Shown piece after piece: positions 6,062 through 12,604 of a stretch of DNA of 14,020 nucleotides. The DNA lies in NCBI GenBank assembly GCA_021806765.1, contig JAJZQR010000128.1, forward strand, positions 1 through 14,020, in the 5' to 3' direction. Source of the stretch: Chloroflexota bacterium (lineage in GTDB: Bacteria; Chloroflexota; UBA6077). Each line of letters opens with the position of its first letter. Position 1 is the stretch's first letter. The notes under the pieces are model-generated. The model had not been told where the DNA came from. It saw nothing but the letters and a program-made list of their open reading frames with translations, and did not search any database. A program made the position numbers and the translations under genes.

Positions 6062-7456
6062 ATGAATAGCTACTCCAACGTCAAGGAGTTACTGACCTCA
6101 CTCCAGGGGATCGTCAGCGTCACTGCCGGACAACTGCAGCTGCAGGACGAGGGGAAGCTGCGCTCCCAGGCCATCGACTCCCTGGTATACAACGCCGTCT
6201 TTGGGAGCGACGAGGTGAAGGCCGCGGCCCGATGGATCATCTGGGAAAGCGGCCAGCAATTGGGAGTGCTCCCCTCTTCCATCCAGGGGCTGTACGAGGC
6301 CCGAGGCCGGGGGGAGGCGGGCGGAGGATACACCGTCCCCGCCATGAACCTGCGAGCCCTCACCTACGACGTTTCCCGAGGTGCCATTCGGGCAGCGATG
6401 CAGCGCAACGTCGGTCCATTCATCTTCGAGATCGCTCGTTCGGAGATGGGGTACACCGACCAGCGTCCCGACGAGTATGCCACCGTACTCATCGCCGCTG
6501 CCATCCGCGAGGGGTACCGGGGCCCCCTCTTCGTCCAGGGGGATCACTTCCAGGCCAACCGGAAGAGGTGGGAGAAGGACGCCGCGGCCGAGATCGGCGG
6601 GATCAAGAAACTGATCGACGAGGCGATCCCCGCCGGCTTCTACAACATCGACATCGATACCTCCACCCTGGTAGACCTCAGCCAGCCCACGGTGGACACC
6701 CAGCAGCACAACAACTTCGCCAACGCTGCCGACCTGACCGCCTACATCCGCTCCCACGAGCCCAAAGGGATCACCATCTCCGTGGGCGGTGAGATCGGTG
6801 AGGTAGGTGGAAAGAACAGCACCCCGGAGGAGTTGAGAGCCTACATGAAGGGCTACCAGGAGGAGTTGCACCGGAAGGGGAGCGACCTGAAGGGGATCAG
6901 CAAGATCAGCATCCAGACGGGTACTGAGCACGGGGGCGTGGTGCTGCCCGACGGACGGATCGCCGACGTAGCCCTGGATTTCGGGGTGCTGAAGAGCCTC
7001 TCCCAGATGGCCCGCAGCGAGTACGGTCTGGCCGGTGCGGTGCAGCATGGTGCCTCCACCCTACCCGACGAGGCATTCCACAAGTTCGTCGAGGCGGAGT
7101 GCTGCGAGGTACACCTGGCCACCGCCTTCCAGAACATGCTGTACGAGAGCCGGACCTTCCCGGATCAACTGCGGCAGCAGATGTACGACTACCTGCATAG
7201 GGAACTGGCCGACCAAAAGAAGGAAGGGCAAACCGAGGAGCAGTTCCTCTACAAGACCCGCAAGAACGCCTTCGGTCCCTTCAAGAAGCAGCTGTGGGAT
7301 CTGCCGCAGGCGACCAGGGACGCGCTGGGTAAGGAGCTGGAGGAGAAGTTCGCTTTCTACTACCAGCAGTTAGCGGTGGCTAATACTCGGGAACTGGTGG
7401 ATCGATGGATCAAGCCGGTGCGGGTGAGCCGGCCGGTACCCGAATCCCTCAAGTAA
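6062..7456 (+). CDS. Class II (metal-dependent) aldolase-like protein, large form
   Basis: This 464-aa TIM-barrel protein has the class II fructose/tagatose-bisphosphate aldolase signature in order. VQGDHFQ (Asp161-His162) supplies the first metal ligand, NIDIDTSTLVD (195-205) corresponds to the substrate-binding strand, GGEIGEVGG (Glu244) and TGTEHGG (His290) contribute further ligands, and AVQHGAS (His329) matches the LHGGS ligand motif. Known enzymes split fructose- or tagatose-1,6-bisphosphate into glycerone phosphate and an aldose or aldehyde. The protein is much longer than typical members (about 285 to 360 aa): roughly 90 extra residues precede the barrel start (YTVPAMNLRAL) and a charged helical tail of about 100 follows His329. 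The start is clear: AGGAGG (6045-6050) lies 11 bases before ATG. It stands alone, so whether it is glycolytic or acts on another sugar phosphate is open. It converges on the 239-aa unknown gene. Confidence 0.85.
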   Translation: MNSYSNVKELLTSLQGIVSVTAGQLQLQDEGKLRSQAIDSLVYNAVFGSDEVKAAARWIIWESGQQLGVLPSSIQGLYEARGRGEAGGGYTVPAMNLRALTYDVSRGAIRAAMQRNVGPFIFEIARSEMGYTDQRPDEYATVLIAAAIREGYRGPLFVQGDHFQANRKRWEKDAAAEIGGIKKLIDEAIPAGFYNIDIDTSTLVDLSQPTVDTQQHNNFANAADLTAYIRSHEPKGITISVGGEIGEVGGKNSTPEELRAYMKGYQEELHRKGSDLKGISKISIQTGTEHGGVVLPDGRIADVALDFGVLKSLSQMARSEYGLAGAVQHGASTLPDEAFHKFVEAECCEVHLATAFQNMLYESRTFPDQLRQQMYDYLHRELADQKKEGQTEEQFLYKTRKNAFGPFKKQLWDLPQATRDALGKELEEKFAFYYQQLAVANTRELVDRWIKPVRVSRPVPESLK

Positions 7457-7491
7457 GCAGCCAACCACCCTCACGCCGCGGAAATGCAAAA

Positions 7492-7516
7492 CCCCTCCCC
7501 CTGAACGGGGGAGGGG
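7492..7516. terminator. Strong GC hairpin between convergent genes
   Basis: CCCCTCCCCC (7492-7501) and GGGGGAGGGG (7507-7516) form a perfect 10-bp stem with a TGAAC loop. It lies 35 bases after the aldolase stop and 15 bases before the stop of the opposing gene. AAAA precedes the C-rich arm (7488-7491), so the minus-strand transcript has a short U stretch just after its hairpin. That makes termination of the minus-strand gene the better-supported reading. Confidence 0.6.
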
Positions 7517-7531
7517 CAGGGGTGGGGCGAA

Positions 7532-8251
7532 TTACTCCTCTATGACCCCTCTCCGCTCCAGATCCTGCCGGTACTCCCGGTACTGCTCGATGAGCGGATA
7601 AACCTCTTCCTGGGACAGTTGCCGCACCTGAGAGTAGCCGAAGAAGAGAGCCAGCACCTCCGGGAGCCGTAGGCCCGCCCGGCGAACGGCATCCTTGAAA
7701 CGGGCCGCCGCCAGGATCATCTCGGCCTCCTGGAGCACGCTATCGGGCTCCGGAGGGGAAGGCGGCGCCGACTCCCCTTTCAAGCAGATGGGGCAATGGT
7801 CGGAGTCGTGCTCCAGGCTCTGCTTCTCAGGCCATTCCTGGATGTCGAGGCTCTCCGGGTCCAGGTGCACCAACCGGCTCGGCCGGTGCGAGTCGGGATC
7901 GTCGTACTCCTCGACCACCTGCCGCTGAAGTCCAGCCTCCAGGAGATGTCGGGCCAGATCCTGTCGGGTAAGTCCGGAGCGGTCGAACACCAGGCCATCG
8001 TACGCCCCATAAGAAGCCCAGCCCCGCTGCGCCAGCCAGTACGCGGCCTCGTGGGCTCGTCCGGCTGTCTCCAGGTTGAAGCGAGCCTCTTCCACCAGAT
8101 CGGTGGTATTGGGCCCTTCCGTCCCTTCGAAGCTCTCTATGTCCTCGCCAGGCGCTCTCCACAAGTCCATCACGATGGTGTACCGGCGCCTGACCTCGGC
8201 CGACTTGCTCACGTCCAACCTCCGCGCGGCTGACCTGGGGATGTATGGCAT
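7532..8251 (-). CDS. Hypothetical protein with HxxxHCxxC cluster
   Basis: I do not recognise this 239-aa protein. It is soluble, has no signal or membrane segment, and is acidic overall. A basic N-terminus (MPYIPRSAARRLDVSKSAEVRRR) precedes ARFNLETAGRAHEAAYWLAQ (about 56-75), which looks helical, and YGAYDGLVFDR. The middle holds a compact candidate metal site, His148-x3-His152-Cys153-x2-Cys156 (HDSDHCPIC), followed by a Pro/Ser/Glu-rich linker (161-170). The C-terminal third (about 172-236) is predicted helical and contains EVLALFFGYSQVRQL and a charged YREYRQDLERR tail. Coding is supported by the long frame with natural composition and by hairpins flanking the gene. ATG 8251 has only a weak Shine-Dalgarno (CCAGGG); ATG 8170 (Met28) is an alternative. 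It is divergent from the GntR regulator. Confidence 0.72.
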   Translation of the reverse strand: MPYIPRSAARRLDVSKSAEVRRRYTIVMDLWRAPGEDIESFEGTEGPNTTDLVEEARFNLETAGRAHEAAYWLAQRGWASYGAYDGLVFDRSGLTRQDLARHLLEAGLQRQVVEEYDDPDSHRPSRLVHLDPESLDIQEWPEKQSLEHDSDHCPICLKGESAPPSPPEPDSVLQEAEMILAAARFKDAVRRAGLRLPEVLALFFGYSQVRQLSQEEVYPLIEQYREYRQDLERRGVIEE

Positions 8252-8275
8252 CCCTGGAGATATGGTACACCGCCA

Positions 8276-8310
8276 GAGCCCCGCAGCGAAAGAGCAGCAG
8301 GACGGGGCTC
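8276..8310. repeat. 8-bp inverted repeat in the divergent intergenic region
   Basis: GAGCCCCG (8276-8283) and CGGGGCTC (8303-8310) are perfect inverted arms separated by 19 bases. The repeat is just upstream of the minus-strand unknown gene and may lie in its leader or promoter zone. I see no clear -10/-35 pair for that gene here. Confidence 0.4.
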
Positions 8311-8403
8311 ATCGCGCTCGCTTGCGCCGATGTGCCCCTTCGTGCAAAAATTCCCTATTGCAGCGGCAGGAGCCTCTCGCACCTGTAGCCCCGAACAATA
8401 GTC

Positions 8404-8432
8404 TTGATATCTGTACGCCGCGACAGTAGACT
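8404..8432 (+). promoter_or_regulatory. Sigma-70 promoter of the GntR-family gene
   Basis: TTGATA (8404-8409; 5/6) is followed by 17 bases and TAGACT (8427-8432; 4/6). The -10 lies inside the 9-base palindrome GTAGACTAC (8426-8434), a possible operator half. Transcription would start near 8439, giving a leader of about 70 bases that contains the CGTTA repeats. Confidence 0.6.
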
Positions 8433-8440
8433 ACGCCGGA

Positions 8441-8489
8441 CGTTATCCAACGTTAAGTTCACCATGGCGTTACGCCGCCATGGCGTTAC
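8441..8489 (+). promoter_or_regulatory. Iterated CGTTA motifs and hairpin, candidate autoregulatory operator
   Basis: CGTTA occurs four times on the same strand at 8441, 8451, 8468 and 8484, about 10, 17 and 16 bases apart. The last two are part of a 12-base direct repeat CCATGGCGTTAC (8462-8473 and 8478-8489). The same segment forms an inverted repeat, CCATGGCG (8462-8469) / CGCCATGG (8476-8483), with a 6-base loop. It sits between the predicted start of transcription and the Shine-Dalgarno of the regulator, a common place for autorepression. The binding protein is inferred. Confidence 0.5.
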
Positions 8490-8508
8490 CCATAGAAAGA
8501 GGTGACTG

Positions 8509-9252
8509 ATGCTCGACGAGAAGAGCCCGGTCCCACTGTACTATCAGCTGCAGGAGATCATTCGATCGCGGATCGAAAGTGGACAGTGGGCACAGGGACA
8601 GCAGCTACCTCCCGAAGCCGAGTTGTGTGCGGAGTTCAACCTGAGCAGAGGGACCGTTCGCCAGGCTTTGGCCGACCTGGTTCGGGAGGGAATGCTTCAC
8701 CGGCGGCGGGGCAAAGGCAGTTTCGTGGCCACCCCGAAGATACCTCAAGACCTCATGAGGGTAGCCTCAGGCTTCAGCGAGTACGCTAAACTGGTGGTCG
8801 GTAGCGAGCTGGGCAGCCAGCTTATCGACGCCAAAATGGTCCCCGCCAACAGGTCGCTGGCGGGTAAGTTCAGCATCCCGGAGGGGTCGGAAGTGGTCCG
8901 GGTTCGCAAGGTGAAGCTGGCCGACGAGCAGCCCTACTTCCTGGCAACCTCCTACGTACCGGGGAGTCTCTGCCTCGGGTTGGAGCAGGAGGACCATTCC
9001 TCTGGCTCGCTCTTCGAGATGCTCCAGCAGAAGTACGGCGTTCACGTCATCCGGGTGACAGGCTGGTTTGAACCGATCCTGATCAACGAGTACGAGGCCT
9101 CGCTATTGGACGTCGACAAGGGATCGCCGGCCATGCTGTACGAGCGGGTCCGCTACGACGTGGACGACCGGGCCGTCATGATCAGCAAGCACGTCATCCG
9201 CGGCGACATGTGCCGCCTTACCTTCCAGATCAACGACACCAACGGACACTGA
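8509..9252 (+). CDS. GntR-family transcriptional regulator, HutC/UTRA type
   Basis: This 247-aa protein has the normal length for the HutC subfamily. The N-terminal winged helix-turn-helix (about 8-75) contains PLYYQLQEIIRSRIESG, LPPEAELCAEFNLSRGTVRQAL (HTH, about 33-54) and the wing RRRGKGSFV. The UTRA effector domain (about 95-240) includes VVRVRKVKLADEQPYFLATSY, YERVRYDVDDRAVM and a terminal RGDMCRLTFQI. UTRA domains bind small metabolites such as sugar phosphates, amino acid derivatives or fatty acids, and binding releases DNA. ATG 8509 follows AGAGGTG (8498-8504). The gene has its own promoter and iterated motifs that suggest autoregulation. The nearest downstream gene on the strand is a 2-hydroxyacid dehydrogenase 107 bases away, the most likely target besides itself; the ligand is unknown. 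Confidence 0.93.
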   Translation: MLDEKSPVPLYYQLQEIIRSRIESGQWAQGQQLPPEAELCAEFNLSRGTVRQALADLVREGMLHRRRGKGSFVATPKIPQDLMRVASGFSEYAKLVVGSELGSQLIDAKMVPANRSLAGKFSIPEGSEVVRVRKVKLADEQPYFLATSYVPGSLCLGLEQEDHSSGSLFEMLQQKYGVHVIRVTGWFEPILINEYEASLLDVDKGSPAMLYERVRYDVDDRAVMISKHVIRGDMCRLTFQINDTNGH

Positions 9253-9260
9253 GGAAGCCA

Positions 9261-9330
9261 TCAGCCATCAGCGATCAACTGTTTGCCTGGAGGTCGGGCC
9301 AGGTCCTGGCAGGTGACGGCTGATGGCTGA
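9261..9330. repeat. Inverted-repeat element (TCAGCCATCAGC arms)
   Basis: TCAGCCATCAGC (9261-9272) is repeated exactly in inverted orientation as GCTGATGGCTGA (9319-9330), with similarity continuing outward from both arms (GCCATCAGCCATCAG / GCTGATGGCTGAAAGCTGATAG). The inner 46 bases contain CCAGGTCCTGG (9299-9309). It fills most of the gap between the regulator and the dehydrogenase. It looks like an intergenic dispersed repeat rather than an operator, though it could separate or terminate transcription between the two genes. Confidence 0.65.
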
Positions 9331-9359
9331 AAGCTGATAGTTAGCATGGGAGGGAAAGC

Positions 9360-10346
9360 TTGGCGGAGGGAAAGAGGATCGTCTTCCTGGACGTGGCAAC
9401 CCCGGCTATGCGCAAGGTGCTATCGGAGAACCTGCCTCCCGGTTTCGAACTGGTCTTCGCCGACGCCGATACGGAGGAGAAGGCTATGGCAGCAGTGGCC
9501 GACGCCGACTTCGTGTTCGTCTGGTCGGCTTACGTACCGACTCGAGTCGTGGAGGCTGCAAGCAAGGCGAAACTCATCCAGAAGGCCGGTGAGGGCACCG
9601 ACCGAATCGATGTGGCCACGGCAGCCCGACTGGGCATTCCGGTGGCCAGGACCTCCGGCAGCAACGCGACTTCGGTGGCTGAGCTGGCCACCCTCCTGAT
9701 CCTGGCAACCATGCGGTGGCTGCCGAAGGCTCACAACAGCACGGTTTCCGGCGGTTGGCTCAAGTTCGATCTGCGGCCGGGCTCCTACGAACTGCGGGGC
9801 AGGCAGGTGGGGATCGTTGGTCTGGGGAAGATAGGGAGGATAGTATCGAAGCAGGTGCAGGGCTTCGATGCTTCCGCCGTCTACTACGACGCCCTGCGAC
9901 TGCCCGAGGCCGAGGAGGCCAGGCTGGGGGTGAGATACGCACCTCTGGACGACCTGCTGCGCACCTCCGACGTGGTGACCCTGCACGTCCCGCTTCTTCC
10001 CTCGACCAGAGGGTTGATCGGCCGGAGAGAGCTGTCCCTCATGAAGCCAACGGCTATCCTGGTGAACAGCTGCCGGGGAGCGGTGGTGGACGAGGAGGAC
10101 CTCTACGAGGCCCTCAAGGAGCGACGGATTCGGGGTGCCGGCATCGACGTATTCGCCAAGGAGCCCCCCGATCCTCACCACCCCCTCTTCTCCCTGGACA
10201 ACGTGGTAGTCACCCCCCATTATGCGGGCGGCACAGAGGACTCCGAGATCGAGGGCGCGCGGCGGGCCTACGCCAACATCCTCAAGGTGAGCCGCGGCGA
10301 GCCCCTGGACCCTGCCGACCTGGCCCCCGTCCCCAAGAGCAGTTGA
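9360..10346 (+). CDS. D-isomer-specific 2-hydroxyacid dehydrogenase
   Basis: This 328-aa NAD(P)-dependent enzyme interconverts a 2-oxoacid and a D-2-hydroxyacid. It has the complete family architecture. The substrate-domain segment IQKAGEGTDRIDVATAARLGIPVART (73-98) is followed by the Rossmann motif VGIVGLGKIGR (G154-x-G156-x2-G159), with Asp177 at the end of the second strand favouring NAD. LHVPLLPSTRGLI comes next, then the catalytic set Arg239 (VNSCRGAVVDEEDL), Glu268 (AKEPPDPHHPL) and His287 (VTPHYAGGT). It resembles phosphoglycerate-dehydrogenase-like proteins but lacks the C-terminal ACT regulatory domain of long SerA forms. TTG 9360 is chosen because GGGAGGG (9348-9354) precedes it and the start gives the expected N-terminus (KRIVFLD). 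Likely substrates include glyoxylate, hydroxypyruvate or a sugar-derived 2-oxoacid. Control by the upstream GntR protein is plausible. Confidence 0.92.
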   Translation: MAEGKRIVFLDVATPAMRKVLSENLPPGFELVFADADTEEKAMAAVADADFVFVWSAYVPTRVVEAASKAKLIQKAGEGTDRIDVATAARLGIPVARTSGSNATSVAELATLLILATMRWLPKAHNSTVSGGWLKFDLRPGSYELRGRQVGIVGLGKIGRIVSKQVQGFDASAVYYDALRLPEAEEARLGVRYAPLDDLLRTSDVVTLHVPLLPSTRGLIGRRELSLMKPTAILVNSCRGAVVDEEDLYEALKERRIRGAGIDVFAKEPPDPHHPLFSLDNVVVTPHYAGGTEDSEIEGARRAYANILKVSRGEPLDPADLAPVPKSS

Positions 10347-10356
10347 CCACGTAAGA

Positions 10357-10432
10357 CGTAGGGCGGGGCCCTGTGACCCGCCGCCCAGCGGAATGACGGT
10401 CGGGGGCGGCGGGGACAAGTCCCTGCCCTACG
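10357..10432. repeat. Imperfect inverted-repeat element, about 76 bp
   Basis: The left part (10357-10385, starting CGTAGGGC, ending CCCGCCGCC) and the right part (10405-10432, starting GGCGGCGGGG, ending GCCCTACG) are near-complete reverse complements: 8 identical outer bases, 9 identical inner bases and a few differences between. It could fold into a long hairpin immediately downstream of the dehydrogenase stop and upstream of the rhomboid gene. It resembles the CGTAGGG...CCCTACG-type intergenic repeats of environmental bacteria (recalled, not searched). A side role as terminator is possible. Confidence 0.7.
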
Positions 10433-10508
10433 CTTTCTGCCCGCGGGCCCCTGGATTGCATCTTGCGTCTCTATCGGCTGCCAGAGGGCACAAGCTGAGG
10501 AACAAGAG

Positions 10509-11216
10509 ATGATCCCGATTCAGGATAGCCCTGGGCGGCAAAGGCGAACCCTGCCCCTGGTCACGCTGCTGCTGATAGTCGCCAACGTGGCGGTGTTCAT
10601 CTACGAATTGACCCTGGGACCCGCGCTACCCAGCTTCGTCCAATCCTACGGCGTCGTGCCGTTGGAGATCACCACGGGCCATCCCCTGACGGCCTCGACC
10701 CCCTCTCCAGTCTATCTGACGCTGATCACCGCCATGTTCATCCATGGGGGGTTCCTGCACATCGGTGGCAACATGCTGTTCTTGTGGATCTTCGGCGACA
10801 ACGTAGAAGATACCCTGGGATATCTGCCCTACCTGGGTTTCTACTTCCTCTGCGGCATCATCGCCGGGTTGGTTCAGGTGGCGGTAGATCCTACCTCCAC
10901 GGTGCCCAGCATCGGGGCCAGCGGGGCGATCGCCGGCGTCCTCGCGGGCTACCTGCTGCTCTTCCCCAACGCCACCGTTCGCGCCCTGCTATTCATCGGC
11001 CCCTTCCTCACCTTCAGCAGGCTCTCTGCGCTGCTGATGATCGGGGTATGGATCATCTTCCAGGTGGTGAGCGGAGTGGTGGAACTGACTGCAAGCACAG
11101 GCACCAGCACGGGGGTGGCCTTCTGGGCCCACGTAGGAGGGTTTGCGACGGGCCTCGCAGCGATCGGGCTGTGGAGGTTCATCACCCGGTATCAGACACG
11201 AGCGCCGGCACCGTAA
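10509..11216 (+). CDS. Rhomboid-family intramembrane serine protease
   Basis: This 235-aa membrane protein has about six transmembrane segments, a usual size for the bacterial rhomboid core. After a short basic cytoplasmic N-terminus and a first helix (VTLLLIVANVAVFIYEL, 18-34), the L1/TM2 region carries HGGFLHIGGNMLFLWIFGDNVED. Its HxxxN pattern (His84, Asn88) forms the oxyanion site. The catalytic Ser138 is in PSIGASGAIAGVL (GxSGA) and the catalytic His208 in FWAHVGGFATGL, completing the Ser-His dyad. It cleaves transmembrane substrates within the membrane; the substrate is unknown. ATG 10509 is preceded by GAGGAA (10497-10502). It follows the dehydrogenase on the same strand, but a repeat separates them, so co-transcription is uncertain. 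It converges on rpoD. Confidence 0.94.
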   Translation: MIPIQDSPGRQRRTLPLVTLLLIVANVAVFIYELTLGPALPSFVQSYGVVPLEITTGHPLTASTPSPVYLTLITAMFIHGGFLHIGGNMLFLWIFGDNVEDTLGYLPYLGFYFLCGIIAGLVQVAVDPTSTVPSIGASGAIAGVLAGYLLLFPNATVRALLFIGPFLTFSRLSALLMIGVWIIFQVVSGVVELTASTGTSTGVAFWAHVGGFATGLAAIGLWRFITRYQTRAPAP

Positions 11217-11225
11217 GGCACCAAG

Positions 11226-11315
11226 TGTAGCCGCAGGCTGCAGCCTGCGCGTACCTCGCCCGTTAGCGCCTCGCCACCGGACGGGCCACGCGCGCCCGTA
11301 AAGGGCGCGGCTACA
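11226..11315. repeat. Composite palindromic element between rhomboid and rpoD genes
   Basis: Outer 9-base inverted repeats TGTAGCCGC (11226-11234) and GCGGCTACA (11307-11315) bound three nested structures. The first is an 18-base perfect palindrome, CGCAGGCTG/CAGCCTGCG (11232-11249). The second is GCCCGT (11258-11263) with ACGGGC (11281-11286). The third is CGCGCCC (11291-11297) with GGGCGCG (11303-11309). It lies just past the rhomboid stop and ends 9 bases before the rpoD stop. It probably terminates transcription from both sides and looks like a small non-autonomous or dispersed repeat. Confidence 0.7.
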
Positions 11316-11324
11316 TTCGGCGCG

Positions 11325-12401
11325 TTAACTCAGGTAGCTCCGCAGCGACTTGGCCACCGAGGGGTGGCGTAGCTTTTCCAGGGCCTTGGCCTCGATCTGG
11401 CGCACCCGCTCGCGGGTGATACCCAGGACCTCGCCGATCTTCTCCAAGGGGTACACGTGGCCGTTCCCCAGCCCGAACCGCAACTGGAGCACCAGCTGCT
11501 CCCGGGGAGTCAGGATCGATCCCAGCGCATCCTGGGTCTCTCGCTTCAGCAGCATCTCGTAGACGGCGTCCTCGGGCCGCTGGGAAACCACATCCGCCAC
11601 CAGGTCCGCCAGCTCCGACTCCTCTTCCTCGCCTATGGGCGCTTCCAGGGAAGACGGCACGTGAGCGGCCTTAATGGCATCCCTGACCTTCTGCACTGCC
11701 ACACCCAGCGCCGAGGCCACTTCTTCCTCCGTGGGCTCCCGCCCCAACTCCTGGGTGAGTCGCTGAGTCACCTGGTTCAGCCGGGTAATCGCCTCGCCCA
11801 TGTGAACGGGCAGGCGGATGGTCCTGGCCTTGTCGGCGATGGCCCGAGTCACGGCCTGACGTATCCACCAGGTGGCGTAGGTGGAGAACTTGAAGCCCTT
11901 CCGCCAGTCGTATTTCTGAACGGCCCGCATGAGGCCAATGTTGCCTTCCTGGATCAGGTCCAACAGCGGCAAACCCCGGCCGGTGTACCGCTTGGCGACG
12001 CTAACCACCAGCCGAAGGTTGGACATGATGAACTTTTCCAGCGCCTCAGTGTCGCCCTGCTCGATCCGTTTGGCCAGTTCCACCTCTTGCGCTGCCTTCA
12101 GCAGCGGCACATCGGCGATATCGCGCATGTAGGACAGGAGAGGGTCCTCGCCGACGGCCCGCCCGCCGGACTCCAGCTCGGTCATCTCCTTATTCAGGAG
12201 GTTATCCTCCTGGACGGCCTCTTCCTCGTCCTCGTTCTCCACCACTTCGATGTCCTGGTCATGCAGGGCCTGGTCGACCTGATCGGCCAGCTCGGGATCT
12301 CCCACCAGTTCCCGGATCTCGTCCTCGCTGACGTAGCCCCGCTTCTTGCCGCGGGAGATCAACTCATCGAGATGTAGATTAGGCTGCCTGCCCCTTGCCA
12401 T
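11325..12401 (-). CDS. rpoD: Primary RNA polymerase sigma factor (RpoD/SigA)
   Basis: This 358-aa protein is a group-1 sigma-70, the housekeeping promoter-recognition subunit of RNA polymerase. A compact region 1.1-like segment is present (about 8-55: LDELISRGKKRGYVSEDEIRELVG), followed by an acidic linker (55-66). Region 1.2 is EDPLLSYMRDIADVPLL. Region 2 (about 120-190) contains NLRLVVSVAKRYTGRGLPLLDLIQEGNIGL and FKFSTYATWWIRQAVTRAI, the -10-binding helix. Region 3 (about 195-275) contains RLPVHMGEAITRLNQV. Region 4 (about 292-350) contains LTPREQLVLQLRFGLG and the -35-binding helix LEKIGEVLGITRERVRQIE. The spacer between regions 1.2 and 2 found in proteobacterial RpoD is absent, as in most other phyla. 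ATG 12401 follows GGAGGG on the minus strand. The upstream neighbour is the epimerase gene 203 bases away, so it probably has its own promoter. Confidence 0.96.
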   Translation of the reverse strand: MARGRQPNLHLDELISRGKKRGYVSEDEIRELVGDPELADQVDQALHDQDIEVVENEDEEEAVQEDNLLNKEMTELESGGRAVGEDPLLSYMRDIADVPLLKAAQEVELAKRIEQGDTEALEKFIMSNLRLVVSVAKRYTGRGLPLLDLIQEGNIGLMRAVQKYDWRKGFKFSTYATWWIRQAVTRAIADKARTIRLPVHMGEAITRLNQVTQRLTQELGREPTEEEVASALGVAVQKVRDAIKAAHVPSSLEAPIGEEEESELADLVADVVSQRPEDAVYEMLLKRETQDALGSILTPREQLVLQLRFGLGNGHVYPLEKIGEVLGITRERVRQIEAKALEKLRHPSVAKSLRSYLS

Positions 12402-12604
12402 AAGGCTACCCTCCGCCCCTACAGACAGCTTCGCGGCGCAGTTACCTCAGCGGCCTGCCGTCCCGCGCGTCATATCCGACGGCTGCCCTTCTCTCCAGAA
12501 CGAGCCGGTAGCGACGGTTGCCTGGAGACATGGGCTGGTCGGCAAGATGCGTGCCCCGCGCAGGCAATCGCTTCTCCGTAGGGGGAAGGGGGTGTTGGGA
12601 CTGG
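12402..12604. other. 203-bp intergenic region upstream of rpoD
   Basis: This gap separates the stop of the epimerase-like gene from rpoD, both on the minus strand. Apart from the GGAGGG ribosome-binding site next to rpoD I see no convincing promoter pair, no strong hairpin and no RNA gene. It should contain the rpoD promoter, which may be non-consensus. Confidence 0.4.

Noticed and set aside
6098..7048. Minus-strand open frame opposite the aldolase-like gene
   Set aside because: Antisense to conserved metal-ligand motifs; no domain or ribosome-binding site that would support it.
6018..7479. 12-base direct repeat CCCTCACGCCGC at 6018-6029 and 7468-7479 flanking the aldolase gene, as a possible insertion-site duplication
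   Set aside because: A few exact 12-base repeats are expected by chance in 14 kb of GC-rich DNA, the copies are not at element ends, and the gene shows no sign of transfer.
9420..10418. Minus-strand open frame opposite the 2-hydroxyacid dehydrogenase
   Set aside because: Antisense to a well-supported gene with intact catalytic residues; no recognisable domain.
11457..12377. Plus-strand open frame opposite rpoD
   Set aside because: Complementary to a conserved sigma factor; composition (Leu/Gln/His rich) is that of an antisense shadow.
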